Positions 24,829 through 34,328 of a stretch of 64,000 nt of DNA are shown here, one piece after another. Every line of letters begins with the position of its first letter. Positions within the stretch are counted from its first letter, which is position 1. A model generated the notes under the pieces. The model made no database searches. It worked only from the letters and a program-made list of their open reading frames with translations, and was not told the origin of the DNA. This stretch comes from an uncultured Bryobacteraceae bacterium (GTDB lineage: Bacteria; Acidobacteriota; Terriglobia; Bryobacterales; Bryobacteraceae): the NCBI GenBank assembly GCA_937924525.1, contig CALDSU010000005.1, forward strand, positions 62,001-126,000, given 5' to 3'. A program made the translations under genes and the position numbers.

Positions 24829-27438
24829 ATGGGTATCCGTTCCGCGCGCGCGGGTCTGCTGCTCGCGCTGCTTCCCGTCTGCGCGCAGGCCGTGTCTTTC
24901 CGCACCGCGATCGTCCGCACCCCGGACCAGCCGGACCCGGTGGAGGCGCATGCCGCCCGCATTCTCGCCGAACGATTGAGCGAACTGGGCGGGCTTCCGG
25001 TGCGCGTGGAGCGCGAAGGCCAGCCGTCGCCTGTCCAGACCGGCGAATTGCTCATTCTGCTGGGAACGGCCGAGAACCACCGCGCGCTGGCCGCGCTCGT
25101 GGCGGACGAGAAACCGTTCCGCGACCCGGAAGGTTTCGTACTGAAAACGTTCGCCGGTGCGGGCGGCGTCACCTTGGCGGCGCGCGGCGTCGACCGCCGC
25201 GGCGTCCTTTACGCCGCCGGGGAAATCCTGCGCCAGGCCGATGCGAGCGGGCGCCAACTCGAACTTCCCGTCCCGCTGGAGGTGCGTTCCGCGCCCGCCT
25301 TTGAGATCCGCGGCACGCAAATTGGCCAGAGCGGCGTAGCCCTGCAGAAAGCCAAGGTCCGCCGCTGGACGGAGCGCGAGCGGCAACGCAAACTCGAAGA
25401 CTACGTCCTGGCCGGTCTGAACACGGTGCAGGTCAACGCTCACCAGGGCGGCGACGCCTTTTATCATTTCGCCCGCGCGATGGGCCTACAAACGATGGAA
25501 CATTACGGCCCGAACGCAGGTTCCGGACCGGCCGAGTGGCTCGCCTCGGAATCCATCGGCCGGCAAGGCTACCTCTGCCCGTCCGTGCCTGCGGCGCGCG
25601 AAGCCCTGCTCAAAAGGTGCGATGCGACCTTCCGCGCCGCCGCGCCGCTCGATTACGTCGTGTTCGTGGGCGGCGACGGCGGCGGCTGCGAGTGCGACCG
25701 CTGCCTGCCCTACGGACGCGTCTTCATCCGGCTTTGCGAAGACATGGCCGCCATCGTCCGCCACTACCATCCCCGCACCGAGTTCTTCATCACCAACCAG
25801 AAGTTCTCGAACGAAAGCGACCAGGCGGTCTTGGCATACCTGCAAGAGCGACCGCGGCCGTGGCTGCGCGCGCTCTCCTACGGCCCCGGGTCGGACGCCA
25901 TGACGTGGCAGCCCGGACACCGGCAGAACCACCGCATGGATCTGTTCCGCTACCCGGGTTTCGGGCCCCCGGACCGGTACCTCAAGGAGCTGCTGCGTCA
26001 ACTGCCGCCTCGGCACGACATCGTCTTCTACAACGAATTGACGCACTGGCGTTACGCGCAGAACGCTTACCTCCAGGCCTACCCCCGCGCCGACAAGAAC
26101 GGCGACCAGCCGCCGCACTGGAACCACTTTCTGTACGAGCGCATGCCGGATCAGGCGCTCACCATGGTCTTCGACCGCCTGACCTTCTTCGCCTGGCCGC
26201 GCTACTACCATTGGTTCTTCAACCAGGCGCTGCGCTACGGCATCGGCGACGTCACTCACTCGAGCGGCACGCAGGACCACTTCAACCAGTGGATGTGGCA
26301 GCGCCTGCTGTGGAGCCCGCAACGGGGCGTGGAAGAGGTGGTGCGGGAGTACGCCCGCACCTGGTTCGGACCGGAAGCCGCGCCGGCCATGGCGGACGCG
26401 ATCTTTCAGCTCGAAGAGAACCTGGAAGAAAAGCGCGCGCAGCCGATCGACAAAAAACCCGGCATCGACCGCTACTACCAGCTGGTCCGGGAAGCGGGCG
26501 CGCGGATGCCGGCCAGCCGCATGCGCACCAGCTGGCTGTGGCGCGAGTACCTGCAGAAGGCCGCGCTGGACCTGCACATCAAGCGCCAGGTGACGCGGCA
26601 GAAAGCCCTGCAAACGCGGATCGAAGAGCGGATTCGCGCGGCGCGGCGCGGCGGGGACCCGGACGGCGCCATCGGCGAGGCGCTCGCCTGGCTGGCTGAA
26701 CGCGAGGAGTCCCCGGAAATGCGCCGGCTGCGCGAGCAGGCCGAGCGGCTCGGCGAGGAAAGCAACCAGCTTTACGGCGTCCGCAGCGAGGGGATCTTTC
26801 AGCTGGAGCACGACTTTATCGGGCTCGGCTGGCTGAAACGGCAACTGGAGCGGGCGCGCGCGGTCTCGGCCGAGGAGAGGGACGAGCTGCTCGGCATGAT
26901 CGTGGACTACGAAAACCCCGGCGAGGGAGGGTTCTACGACAACGCGGGCACCTTCAACCCCGCGCCGCGCATGGTGCACGGCTATCCCTACGATTTCGGC
27001 CAGCCACTGACGCCCGGGATGATCTGGGAAGGCAACCGGCCCAGCCAGCGCTCGATGCACTACACCCAGGACGAAGACCAGGGCGTCACGCTGCGCTATC
27101 GCGGCCTGGACCCCCACGCCGCCTACCGGATCCGCTTCACGCTGGTGCGGCCGCACTACCAGGAGCGCTACCGCACGCACATGAACCAGAAGAGCCAGAC
27201 CATCCGCGCGGACGGAATGGTTTTGGCCGCAGATCTGGAAGTTCCCGAACTGATGAGCGACTTCTTCACCTTCGACGTTCCGCGCGAGGCGACGCGGGAC
27301 GGAGAACTGGAGATCCGGTTCGAGCGCGCCGCGGACGTGGCCCGCGGCAGCCGCGTCGAGCGTGAGATCTGGCGGAACACCGGCGGCTGGGGCACCATCC
27401 TGTCGGAGGCCTGGCTGATGAAGAAGCGGCAGCCCTGA
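24829..27438 (+). CDS. Exported glycoside-hydrolase-like protein (GH20/GH67 N-domain, DUF4838-like core)
   Basis: About 869 residues. A signal peptide (ARAGLLLALLPVCAQA) precedes an N-terminal zincin-like domain of the kind preceding GH20, GH67 and GH115 catalytic barrels (AARILAERLSELGGLPVRVE, then GVDRRGVLYAAGEIL). The central part has a barrel-like region with VFVGGDGGGCECDRCLPYG, a C-x-C-x2-C cluster reminiscent of DUF4838 proteins, and acidic/aromatic motifs (FYNELTHW). A helical region and a beta-sandwich C-terminus follow. Probably acts on a periplasmic glycan; the substrate is unknown. ATG 24829 is chosen over 24763 because it begins the signal peptide. Confidence 0.65.
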   Translation: MGIRSARAGLLLALLPVCAQAVSFRTAIVRTPDQPDPVEAHAARILAERLSELGGLPVRVEREGQPSPVQTGELLILLGTAENHRALAALVADEKPFRDPEGFVLKTFAGAGGVTLAARGVDRRGVLYAAGEILRQADASGRQLELPVPLEVRSAPAFEIRGTQIGQSGVALQKAKVRRWTERERQRKLEDYVLAGLNTVQVNAHQGGDAFYHFARAMGLQTMEHYGPNAGSGPAEWLASESIGRQGYLCPSVPAAREALLKRCDATFRAAAPLDYVVFVGGDGGGCECDRCLPYGRVFIRLCEDMAAIVRHYHPRTEFFITNQKFSNESDQAVLAYLQERPRPWLRALSYGPGSDAMTWQPGHRQNHRMDLFRYPGFGPPDRYLKELLRQLPPRHDIVFYNELTHWRYAQNAYLQAYPRADKNGDQPPHWNHFLYERMPDQALTMVFDRLTFFAWPRYYHWFFNQALRYGIGDVTHSSGTQDHFNQWMWQRLLWSPQRGVEEVVREYARTWFGPEAAPAMADAIFQLEENLEEKRAQPIDKKPGIDRYYQLVREAGARMPASRMRTSWLWREYLQKAALDLHIKRQVTRQKALQTRIEERIRAARRGGDPDGAIGEALAWLAEREESPEMRRLREQAERLGEESNQLYGVRSEGIFQLEHDFIGLGWLKRQLERARAVSAEERDELLGMIVDYENPGEGGFYDNAGTFNPAPRMVHGYPYDFGQPLTPGMIWEGNRPSQRSMHYTQDEDQGVTLRYRGLDPHAAYRIRFTLVRPHYQERYRTHMNQKSQTIRADGMVLAADLEVPELMSDFFTFDVPREATRDGELEIRFERAADVARGSRVEREIWRNTGGWGTILSEAWLMKKRQP

Positions 27439-27521
27439 CGGACACGCGGGTTCGGGTCAGGATACCCGCGCAGTCCCGTGGGATGAAGCGCGGCGGAAGT
27501 TGCGATACGCTGGACGGCGCC

Positions 27522-28724
27522 ATGCATCGACGGCATTTCCTCGGCGCGGCAGCCACGGGGCTGAGCGCGAAGCCGGCGCCGACCGGCGACGTTTCCGCGG
27601 CGCGCGACGATTTCCCACGCGCCCGCCACGCCGTCTATCTCGACAACGCTTCCTGCCATCCCTTGAGCGTCCATTCCGCGGCAGCCATTCACCGCTACGT
27701 CGACTGGGAAACGCACGAGGTGGGAGAACCCTGGTGGCCGCCGTGGGCCCGCCCGCGCCACGACGCCAAAATCCTGTTCGCCGCGCTCCTCAACGCCAAG
27801 CCCTCGGAGATTGCGTTCGCGCGCAGCACCATCGAAGCGGAGAGCAATATCCTGAACGGGATGAATCTCCAGGGCGGCAACGTGGTGACGACCGACCTGC
27901 ACTATTCGGCCGCGCTCTACCACTACCGCATGCGCCAGCGCGACGGGCTGGACGTGCGCGTGGTGAAACATCGCAAGTGGCGCATTGACCTCAACGACCT
28001 GGACCGCGCGATCGACCGCAACACGCGTCTGGTGGCCGTCGCACTGGTCTCCAACGTGAACGGCTATTTCCACGACATCCAGGCGACCAGCGCCCTGGCG
28101 CACGCCCGGGGCGCGTATGTCTATGCGGACATCATCCAGTGCGCGGGCGCAGTGCCCATTGACGTCCGGGCCATGGGCATCGACCTGGCGGCGTGCTCCA
28201 CCTACAAATGGCTGATGGGCGTGAAGGGCTTCGGCTTCCTGTATGTGCGCGAGGACTTGCAGGGCGCCGTGGTCAAGCCGATGCAGCACTCCGGCGGGGT
28301 CCGGTTCAATTACCCGCCCTGGGTGGAACGGCCGGATCCCGCCGTCGAGGAAATCGCCTATCAGCCGGTCACCGGCCCGGCGCGTTACGAGGTCAGCTAT
28401 CCGTCCTACGAGGGCGTGATCGCGGCGCTCGAGAGCCTGTCGTATATCCAACGGCTCGGCGTCGGGAACATTCGGGCGTATGTCCGCACGCTGACGGACC
28501 GCCTGATGAAGGAACTGCCCGCGCGGGGTTATCCGTCCATCACGCCGCCCGGCAACGACAGCCCCATCGTAGCGTTCGAAGCGCGCGACCCGGCCAAGAC
28601 GATGGAACGCCTCCGCGCGGCCAACGTCCATGTGGCCATGCGCTTCGGCAACCGGATGCGGATTTCGCCGTCGGTTTATAACAACCAGCGGGACCTTGAC
28701 CGCCTGCTGGAAGCGCTGGCGTGA
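27522..28724 (+). CDS. Class V aminotransferase-fold PLP enzyme with Tat-like leader
   Basis: 400 residues of the aminotransferase class V / cysteine desulfurase-isopenicillin N epimerase fold. Features are VYLDNASCHPLSVHSAAAIH, FARSTIEAESNILNGMN, the cofactor Asp region YVYADIIQCAGAVPIDV and the PLP-lysine in CSTYKWLMGVKGFGFLYV. It begins MHRRHFLGAAATGLSAKPAP, a twin-arginine-like leader, so export of a folded PLP enzyme is suggested. Reaction unknown. It lies 83 bp after the DUF4838-like gene. An upstream in-frame ATG (27483) is less likely because it buries the leader. Confidence 0.8.
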   Translation: MHRRHFLGAAATGLSAKPAPTGDVSAARDDFPRARHAVYLDNASCHPLSVHSAAAIHRYVDWETHEVGEPWWPPWARPRHDAKILFAALLNAKPSEIAFARSTIEAESNILNGMNLQGGNVVTTDLHYSAALYHYRMRQRDGLDVRVVKHRKWRIDLNDLDRAIDRNTRLVAVALVSNVNGYFHDIQATSALAHARGAYVYADIIQCAGAVPIDVRAMGIDLAACSTYKWLMGVKGFGFLYVREDLQGAVVKPMQHSGGVRFNYPPWVERPDPAVEEIAYQPVTGPARYEVSYPSYEGVIAALESLSYIQRLGVGNIRAYVRTLTDRLMKELPARGYPSITPPGNDSPIVAFEARDPAKTMERLRAANVHVAMRFGNRMRISPSVYNNQRDLDRLLEALA

Positions 28725-28759
28725 GGTTTCTGAGCGGCGCATTTGCCCAGCCGCCCGGT

Positions 28760-28773
28760 CGCGGGGCTCCGCG
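28760..28773. repeat. Hairpin between convergent PLP-enzyme and GH115 genes
   Basis: CGCGG-GGCT-CCGCG, extendable by two pairs across a single bulge. It lies in the 73-bp gap between two convergent stops. Plausible factor-independent stem but no T tract. Confidence 0.3.
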
Positions 28774-28797
28774 GACGGCAGAGAGCGTGCGGCGCCC

Positions 28798-30807
28798 TCA
28801 GGGCGTCACCGCCACGCGCCGGTCCCCCTGATACGCCTTAATCAGCACGTAGGGATCCCGCGCCAGCACGCGCACGGGCAGGCCGGCTGGCAAGGGCTGG
28901 CCGTCCAGGCGGGCGACCGCGGCTTCCAATAACGCGCGGGTATGCAGCACGTCGACGAAGTACTCCGTGCGGAAAAAGCCGCGCCAGGGGCCGTACTCGG
29001 CGGCGTCCAGCACCGCGCGGGCGTTCCCGGCTTCAGCGGCGGCCTGGGTCAGCAACCGGCGGCGGGCGGCGGGCGCGGTTTCCCGGTATGCCTCCGCCAC
29101 CAGGCGCAGCATGCGGTTCGAGTGCTGGTGGAAGGCCGCTTGTCCCAACACGTGATATTCAAAGAACGGGCGCCGCGCGGCAGGCGCCAGGGGGCGGGCC
29201 CGTTCCGCCAGCGCGCGAGCCTCGGCCCAGCGCGGTTCCGCTTCCGCGGCGGCGCGTCCGGCGGCGGCGATGAACTCGCCGAGGTCGCCCGACGGCCGGT
29301 GCCAGGAAGGGCCTTCCGGCTGGCCCGTAATCATCGCGACTAGCGCGTGCCGCGCGTAGGTGTGATACGCATTGTCGGCCAGCGTCTGATGCTCCTGCGC
29401 GCCGTAGCGCCCGGGAGCGGCGAAGTAGGCGCGATAATACGCCGCGACGGCGGGCGCCGCGCGCTCGCCGAATTCTTCGCGGCACCACTTGCGCAAATAG
29501 CGGCTGACCGCCTCGGCTTCTGGCAGCCGCCAGGGTGTCGCGTCCCAGGCCAGTTCCATCACCGCGCGCGTGGTGAGCGGGTACGGGCGGATGTCGCTCA
29601 CGTTGACCAGCAGGTACTCGGTGGCCCCGGCTTTCAGGGCGCGGCCCAACTCCCGGTGGATCCGTTCGAGCGGCACCATCTCGGTCAACTGGTTGGCGCG
29701 TGAGCTGTACATGGCGGTGTGGTAGTACACGCCGTGGCCGGCGGCGATGTCACCCTCGTCGCGCACGATGCCGTGGCCGTTGTCCGGCCACACCAGGGTC
29801 ACGCCGGGAGGAATCTTCAGCAGTCCTTTCCGGATCAAAGGCACGGACTCCATCCAGGCGTTCATGAGGAAATAAGGCTGCCGGCGTTCCTGCCGGACCA
29901 GTTCCATTTGGCGGTCGATCGCCTGGCGGATGGCCCGCGCGCGGTCGGCGTCGGTGGGACCCACCGTCGGATCGTCCTCCCAGAACGCGCGGTCATGCTT
30001 ACCCCGGTAGCCGACCGTCCAGATCACTTCCTGGTCGCCGTACCCGCGCACGGAATTGCGCCACGCCGCCAGCAGAAACTGCGGCGCGCTGCCGAACGCG
30101 TAGGGTGTGTTTTCGGGCCAGCGCCAGGTGTTGGTGCCGAGCACTTCGATGTGGTGCTGCGTGATCACCAGGCCCCGGCGGCCCGCCGCGCGCACCTGCG
30201 GCTCATCCGGAAAGATGAACGTGCCCGGCACGATCATGTTGCCTTTCAGGCGCAGCAGCGTTTCGAAGATCTTGTCCCACGTGGCGAGCGCGATGCCGGT
30301 GCCGTCCGCCTCGCCCGGCGTCCAGCCGGTCAGCAAATCTTCATCGTTGATGAACCAGCCCCGGTAACGCACGGTGGGCCGCTCGCGGATCCGGGTGCCG
30401 GCGGGAATCACGACTTGTTTCCGGCGCGGGGGGACGGCGTCGGTCCAGTGCTGGAACGGATCGGCCTCCAGAAAGCGCTGGGCGAACTCGTAGATGGCGT
30501 AGATGGTCCCCCGCGGGTCCGAACCGGTCAGCACCAGTTGGCCGCCGTCCGCCCGGATTTCGAGTGTTTCGGTGTCCGTCCCCGCGCCGAGCCCCACGCC
30601 GATCCGCAGGCAGGTCCCGCCGGGGTCCTGGCTCACCAGGCGCGGGTCCCTGCCGAACGCCTTCGCCAGATCTGTACGCAGGTTCTCGGCGGCCCGCCGC
30701 ACGGACTCGGGGGCCTGCGCGTCCAGCCACAAAGGTGTGGCCGCGGTGACGGTGATCTGCGCGCGCGCCGCGAGCGCCGCCAGCAGGAGAAACATGAAGA
30801 GGCGCAT
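28798..30807 (-). CDS. Glycoside hydrolase family 115 (xylan alpha-1,2-glucuronidase type)
   Basis: 669 residues. A signal peptide (RLFMFLLLAALAARAQ) and an N-terminal zincin-like domain (GTIYAIYEFAQRFLEADPF) are followed by the GH115 barrel: RERPTVRYRGWFINDEDLLT, WDKIFETLLRLKGNMIVPGT, VIWTVGYRGKHDRAFWEDDP and VTLVWPDNGHGIVRDEGDI. Family members remove 4-O-methyl-glucuronic acid from xylan side chains. Shorter than full GH115 enzymes (about 830-1000), with the last accessory domain missing. ATG 30807 is preferred to 30882 because it starts the signal peptide. Confidence 0.88.
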   Translation of the reverse strand: MRLFMFLLLAALAARAQITVTAATPLWLDAQAPESVRRAAENLRTDLAKAFGRDPRLVSQDPGGTCLRIGVGLGAGTDTETLEIRADGGQLVLTGSDPRGTIYAIYEFAQRFLEADPFQHWTDAVPPRRKQVVIPAGTRIRERPTVRYRGWFINDEDLLTGWTPGEADGTGIALATWDKIFETLLRLKGNMIVPGTFIFPDEPQVRAAGRRGLVITQHHIEVLGTNTWRWPENTPYAFGSAPQFLLAAWRNSVRGYGDQEVIWTVGYRGKHDRAFWEDDPTVGPTDADRARAIRQAIDRQMELVRQERRQPYFLMNAWMESVPLIRKGLLKIPPGVTLVWPDNGHGIVRDEGDIAAGHGVYYHTAMYSSRANQLTEMVPLERIHRELGRALKAGATEYLLVNVSDIRPYPLTTRAVMELAWDATPWRLPEAEAVSRYLRKWCREEFGERAAPAVAAYYRAYFAAPGRYGAQEHQTLADNAYHTYARHALVAMITGQPEGPSWHRPSGDLGEFIAAAGRAAAEAEPRWAEARALAERARPLAPAARRPFFEYHVLGQAAFHQHSNRMLRLVAEAYRETAPAARRRLLTQAAAEAGNARAVLDAAEYGPWRGFFRTEYFVDVLHTRALLEAAVARLDGQPLPAGLPVRVLARDPYVLIKAYQGDRRVAVTP

Positions 30808-30820
30808 CGTTTTGTGAAGG

Positions 30821-30826
30821 AATCTA
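30821..30826 (-). promoter_or_regulatory. -10-like box for the GH115 gene
   Basis: TAGATT on the minus strand, 13 nt before ATG 30807, predicting a very short leader. It lies in the 71-bp gap after the BcrAD-type gene, so the GH115 gene may have its own start. Confidence 0.3.
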
Positions 30827-30878
30827 GCACGTGCGGGCAGCGGAGAGAAAGCCGCGCGCCGATGGCAGCGGCGGCCGT

Positions 30879-33800
30879 TCACGCGCCCGCGCAGGCCGCC
30901 GCCTGGCCGCCCATCCGCAGTGGGCCCGCCAAGTCCGCAAGCTGCGCTTCGACCCGCTCGGCGGCCTTGGTCCGCTGCAACAGGTCGTCGCGGTACCGGC
31001 GCAGAAAATAGTCGATGGTTTCCAGCCGGATGCGGATAGAGCCCGCGGGCTTGTTCTCGTCCAGGTCCTTGAAGCTGAAATACGGCGTGCCGGAGCGCTC
31101 AATGATGCGCTCCATGACGGTATAGATGGGCGAATCGTGCCCGCACTTGAAGCTGGACAGTTCCAGCGCCACCAGATGGGGATGGCGGGCGGTGAACTTG
31201 GCCGCCCAGAGCTTGTGGTTGCTGCTGCACGAGTACGAGTTCTTCCACACGTCGGAGATCTCGAGCGGGCTCTCGATCACGCCGGCGCGCACTTCCGCCC
31301 CGAACAGGCGCTCGAGAATGTCCTCATCCAGCGGCAGGGTGCTCTGCGAAAGGATGGGGTAGCCCATCTTTTGCAGCTCGTCGAGGATTTCGTGGTTGAT
31401 GCCCGGGTCATGATGGTACGGGCGGCCCAGCACCACAATCCCGAGGCGCCGCTCGCCCTCGAGCATGTCGATCACCTCGCGGGCGCGCCGCCGCAGCCAG
31501 CCCTCATAATCGCGCTGGGCGCCGAACCCGGCGTCGAGCGCGCGCTCGTGCTCCTCGCGGGAAAGGCCCAGCACGGGCGCCCAGGCGGTGAACATCTGGT
31601 AGGAGAAGATGCGGCGGTCGTCGAGATTGACCAGCGGCGTCAGGTACCGGATGCCGCGCTCGGCGAAAACATCGGTCTCCTTTACAAACGCCGCGCGCAC
31701 CGTCTGCGGAGTCGCCATCACGGTGGGGCAGGCATTGCGCCCGGCGAGTTTCTCGAGCGGCGACGGCAGCAGGTCGAACATGGGGAAGAAGATGACGTCC
31801 AGAGGCTTGCGCGTCGCCTTGACCAGCAGGTTGTGTACGTGCGACAGGGCGACCTTCGAGGGAAAGCAGGGGTCGATGGCGCCGCGGCTAATGCCCGCGC
31901 GATACAGGTCGTTGGTGGTGTAGTCGGACCAGACCAGGTTCTCCGCGGCCACTCCCAGGCTCTCCAGATAGGCGGTGAAGAGCGGCGCGAAGGCGTACAT
32001 GTTCAGCACGCGCGGGATGCCGACGCGCAGGCGCGAGCGGGCGCGCATCAGGTCGCGGCGTTGGCGCGCCTCCCGCGTCCAGGCGTGGACCGGTTCCGGA
32101 TCGGCGACCCGCGGGGGCTTCCGCGAGCGGAACACCTCGCGCGCGGCTTCGCCCGGCAGGTTCGGATTCGCCTGCCGCACGGCGTCGACGCTGGCCTTGA
32201 TTTGCCGCATCTCTCCGACGTCCTCGACCGTGCCTTTCTCGCAACTGGCGATGATCAGCCGCTGTTCACCGGCGGCGAGCGGCAGGACCGAGGTAGCGGC
32301 CGGGGGCGGCGCCGCGGCGGTTTTGATGTCGATAAAGGTGCGCAGGCAGGCGTTCTTACAGAAATGGCAGCGTGTCTGCTCGCCGCGGGTGGTGCGGTAC
32401 TCGATGTGGCGCACCGCGTCCAGGCCGATGAAGGTGGTCTGGCGTCCGTTCCGCCACAGCCGCAGCGCTTCGAGCGCCGCTCCGATCGCGCCTGATTCGC
32501 CGCAGTGCGGGTGCACCAGGATCTCGGGCTCACGTTCCGCGGCCCGGAAACTGGCGCGGATGAAGTCCACTTCCGCCTTGACCACGGCCAGATTGTTCTG
32601 GGTGCCGCCTTGCAGGATGAACCGGGCGCCCAGCGCGGCCAGGTTCGGGATGTTGGCCACGTACAGGAAGACGTTCTTGGGCAGCACGGCGGCCAGTCCC
32701 GCCAGAATCTCTTCGGCGCGCCAGCCCTGGCGTTGGAACCCGACGATGTCCGATTGCAGGAACACCGCGCAGCCGTAACCGAACACGGGCATCGTCTCCG
32801 CGGAGAAAGCCAGGTCCGCGTACTGCTGCACGTCGAGCCCGAAGCCCTCCGCGGTGGATTGCAGGAAGTAGCCGTTGCCCGCCGAGCATTGGGTATTCAG
32901 TTTGAAGTCCTTCACGCGCCCGTGCGAGAGGATGATGAGTTTGATGTCCTGTCCGCCCACGTCGACGATGACGTGCGGGTCCGCGAAGTAGCGCTTGGCG
33001 GCCTCGGTATGCGCCACCGTCTCCACCAGGGCGACGTCGGCCTTCAGGACGTCGCGGAGAATGTCCTTGGCGTACCCGGTGGTGGCGACGCCGAGCACCT
33101 CCACGCGGCCGCCGGTGGACTCGACCGGGGCGCGCAGTTTGTCGAACAGTTCCATGGTGTCCTGGATGGGGTTGCCGTGGGAAAGCTGATAGGCTTTCAC
33201 CAGCAGGTCGCCGTTCTCGTCCAGCAGGACCGCTTTGGTGGAGGTGGATCCGCCGTCGACGCCGATGACGCCCCGCACCGTGGAACGCGGCGCGAACACC
33301 ACCGGGCGCGGGGGCTGCTTGCCATACTGCGCGCGGAATGCGGCCAGTTCCTCCGGGCAGGCCACCAGGCCGCGGCTGCCCGCCTTGGCCTTCTCCTGGT
33401 GCCGCCCCACGTCGATGTAATAGCGGAGCCCGTCCAGGCCCCGATAGGCGCTGTCTTCCTCGTGCTCCTCCCGGCCGAACTCGATGGCGCCGAGCGCGCC
33501 GAAGTACTGGGCGTTCTCCGGGACGCGAATCAGGTCCTCCGGGGCGACGCCCTCCGGGAGTTTCACGCGCCGCTCTTCCCACATGCGGGGAATGTTGGCT
33601 TGCCAGGCTTCCCGCATGCCGCGGATGAACGAATTCGGTCCGCCGAGCAACAGCACGTGCGGCAGCAGGGTGTGGCCGCGGGTCAGCACGCTCAGGTTCT
33701 GGAGCACGATGGCGTCGAACAGCGACGCCATTAGTTCCTCGGGCGGAGTGCCCTGCTTTTGCAGGCTGTTGATGTCTGTCTCCGCGAATACTCCGCATTT

Positions 33801-34325
33801 GCCGGCGACTTTGTGCAGGCGCACCCCCCGGTAGCATTGGTTGCAAAGTTCCTGATGCGGGATGCGCAGCTTCGCCTTGATCTTGTCGATGACCGCGCCG
33901 GTGCCGCCCGCGCACTTGTCGTTCATCGACGGAATCTTCTTCTTCCGTCCGCTCTGCTCGTCGTCCTTGAAGATGATGATCTTGGCGTCCTGCCCCCCCA
34001 GTTCAATGACGGAGTAAACCTCGGGGTGCAGTTTTTCCACGGCGAGCGACACCGCGGTGACTTCCTGCACGAACCGCGCGCCCAGGTGGGGCGCCAGCAC
34101 CGCGCCGCCCGACCCGGTGAGGAAGGTGCGCGCGCCTCCCGGCCGCACGCCCACTTCCTTCTCGATGCGGGAAAGGAACTCGAAGACCTTTTCGGGCTGG
34201 CGCGTTTCGTGCCGCTGATAATCACGCCAGAGGATTCGCGACCCGCCGGATTCGGTGACCACCGCCTTGACGGTAGTGGAACCGACATCCATGCCGATCA
34301 TCAGTTGCGCGCCGGAAGCGTTCAT
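30879..34325 (-). CDS. Tandem BcrAD/BadFG activase fused to DUF2229 domain
   Basis: 1148 residues. Two ASKHA ATPase units of the 2-hydroxyacyl-CoA dehydratase activator family. The first has IGMDVGSTTVKAVV, NDKCAGGTGAVIDK and CGVFAETDINSLQKQG; the second has GVIGVDGGSTSTKAVL, NTQCSAGNGYFLQSTA and FLQSDIVGFQRQG. Each keeps the Cys that holds a shared [4Fe-4S] cluster in known activases. The last third is DUF2229-like: CHFCKNACLRTFIDI, LRVGIPRVLNMYAFAPLF, DPCFPSKVALSHVHNLL. Such activases inject an electron into a dehydratase with ATP hydrolysis; the partner here is probably the preceding gene. Physiological reaction unknown. Confidence 0.9.
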   Translation of the reverse strand: MNASGAQLMIGMDVGSTTVKAVVTESGGSRILWRDYQRHETRQPEKVFEFLSRIEKEVGVRPGGARTFLTGSGGAVLAPHLGARFVQEVTAVSLAVEKLHPEVYSVIELGGQDAKIIIFKDDEQSGRKKKIPSMNDKCAGGTGAVIDKIKAKLRIPHQELCNQCYRGVRLHKVAGKCGVFAETDINSLQKQGTPPEELMASLFDAIVLQNLSVLTRGHTLLPHVLLLGGPNSFIRGMREAWQANIPRMWEERRVKLPEGVAPEDLIRVPENAQYFGALGAIEFGREEHEEDSAYRGLDGLRYYIDVGRHQEKAKAGSRGLVACPEELAAFRAQYGKQPPRPVVFAPRSTVRGVIGVDGGSTSTKAVLLDENGDLLVKAYQLSHGNPIQDTMELFDKLRAPVESTGGRVEVLGVATTGYAKDILRDVLKADVALVETVAHTEAAKRYFADPHVIVDVGGQDIKLIILSHGRVKDFKLNTQCSAGNGYFLQSTAEGFGLDVQQYADLAFSAETMPVFGYGCAVFLQSDIVGFQRQGWRAEEILAGLAAVLPKNVFLYVANIPNLAALGARFILQGGTQNNLAVVKAEVDFIRASFRAAEREPEILVHPHCGESGAIGAALEALRLWRNGRQTTFIGLDAVRHIEYRTTRGEQTRCHFCKNACLRTFIDIKTAAAPPPAATSVLPLAAGEQRLIIASCEKGTVEDVGEMRQIKASVDAVRQANPNLPGEAAREVFRSRKPPRVADPEPVHAWTREARQRRDLMRARSRLRVGIPRVLNMYAFAPLFTAYLESLGVAAENLVWSDYTTNDLYRAGISRGAIDPCFPSKVALSHVHNLLVKATRKPLDVIFFPMFDLLPSPLEKLAGRNACPTVMATPQTVRAAFVKETDVFAERGIRYLTPLVNLDDRRIFSYQMFTAWAPVLGLSREEHERALDAGFGAQRDYEGWLRRRAREVIDMLEGERRLGIVVLGRPYHHDPGINHEILDELQKMGYPILSQSTLPLDEDILERLFGAEVRAGVIESPLEISDVWKNSYSCSSNHKLWAAKFTARHPHLVALELSSFKCGHDSPIYTVMERIIERSGTPYFSFKDLDENKPAGSIRIRLETIDYFLRRYRDDLLQRTKAAERVEAQLADLAGPLRMGGQAAACAGA

Positions 34326-34328
34326 AAT

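Noticed and set aside
25486-27180. A 564-codon minus-strand frame
   Set aside because: Shadow of the exported DUF4838-like gene; no signal, no domain and no upstream site.
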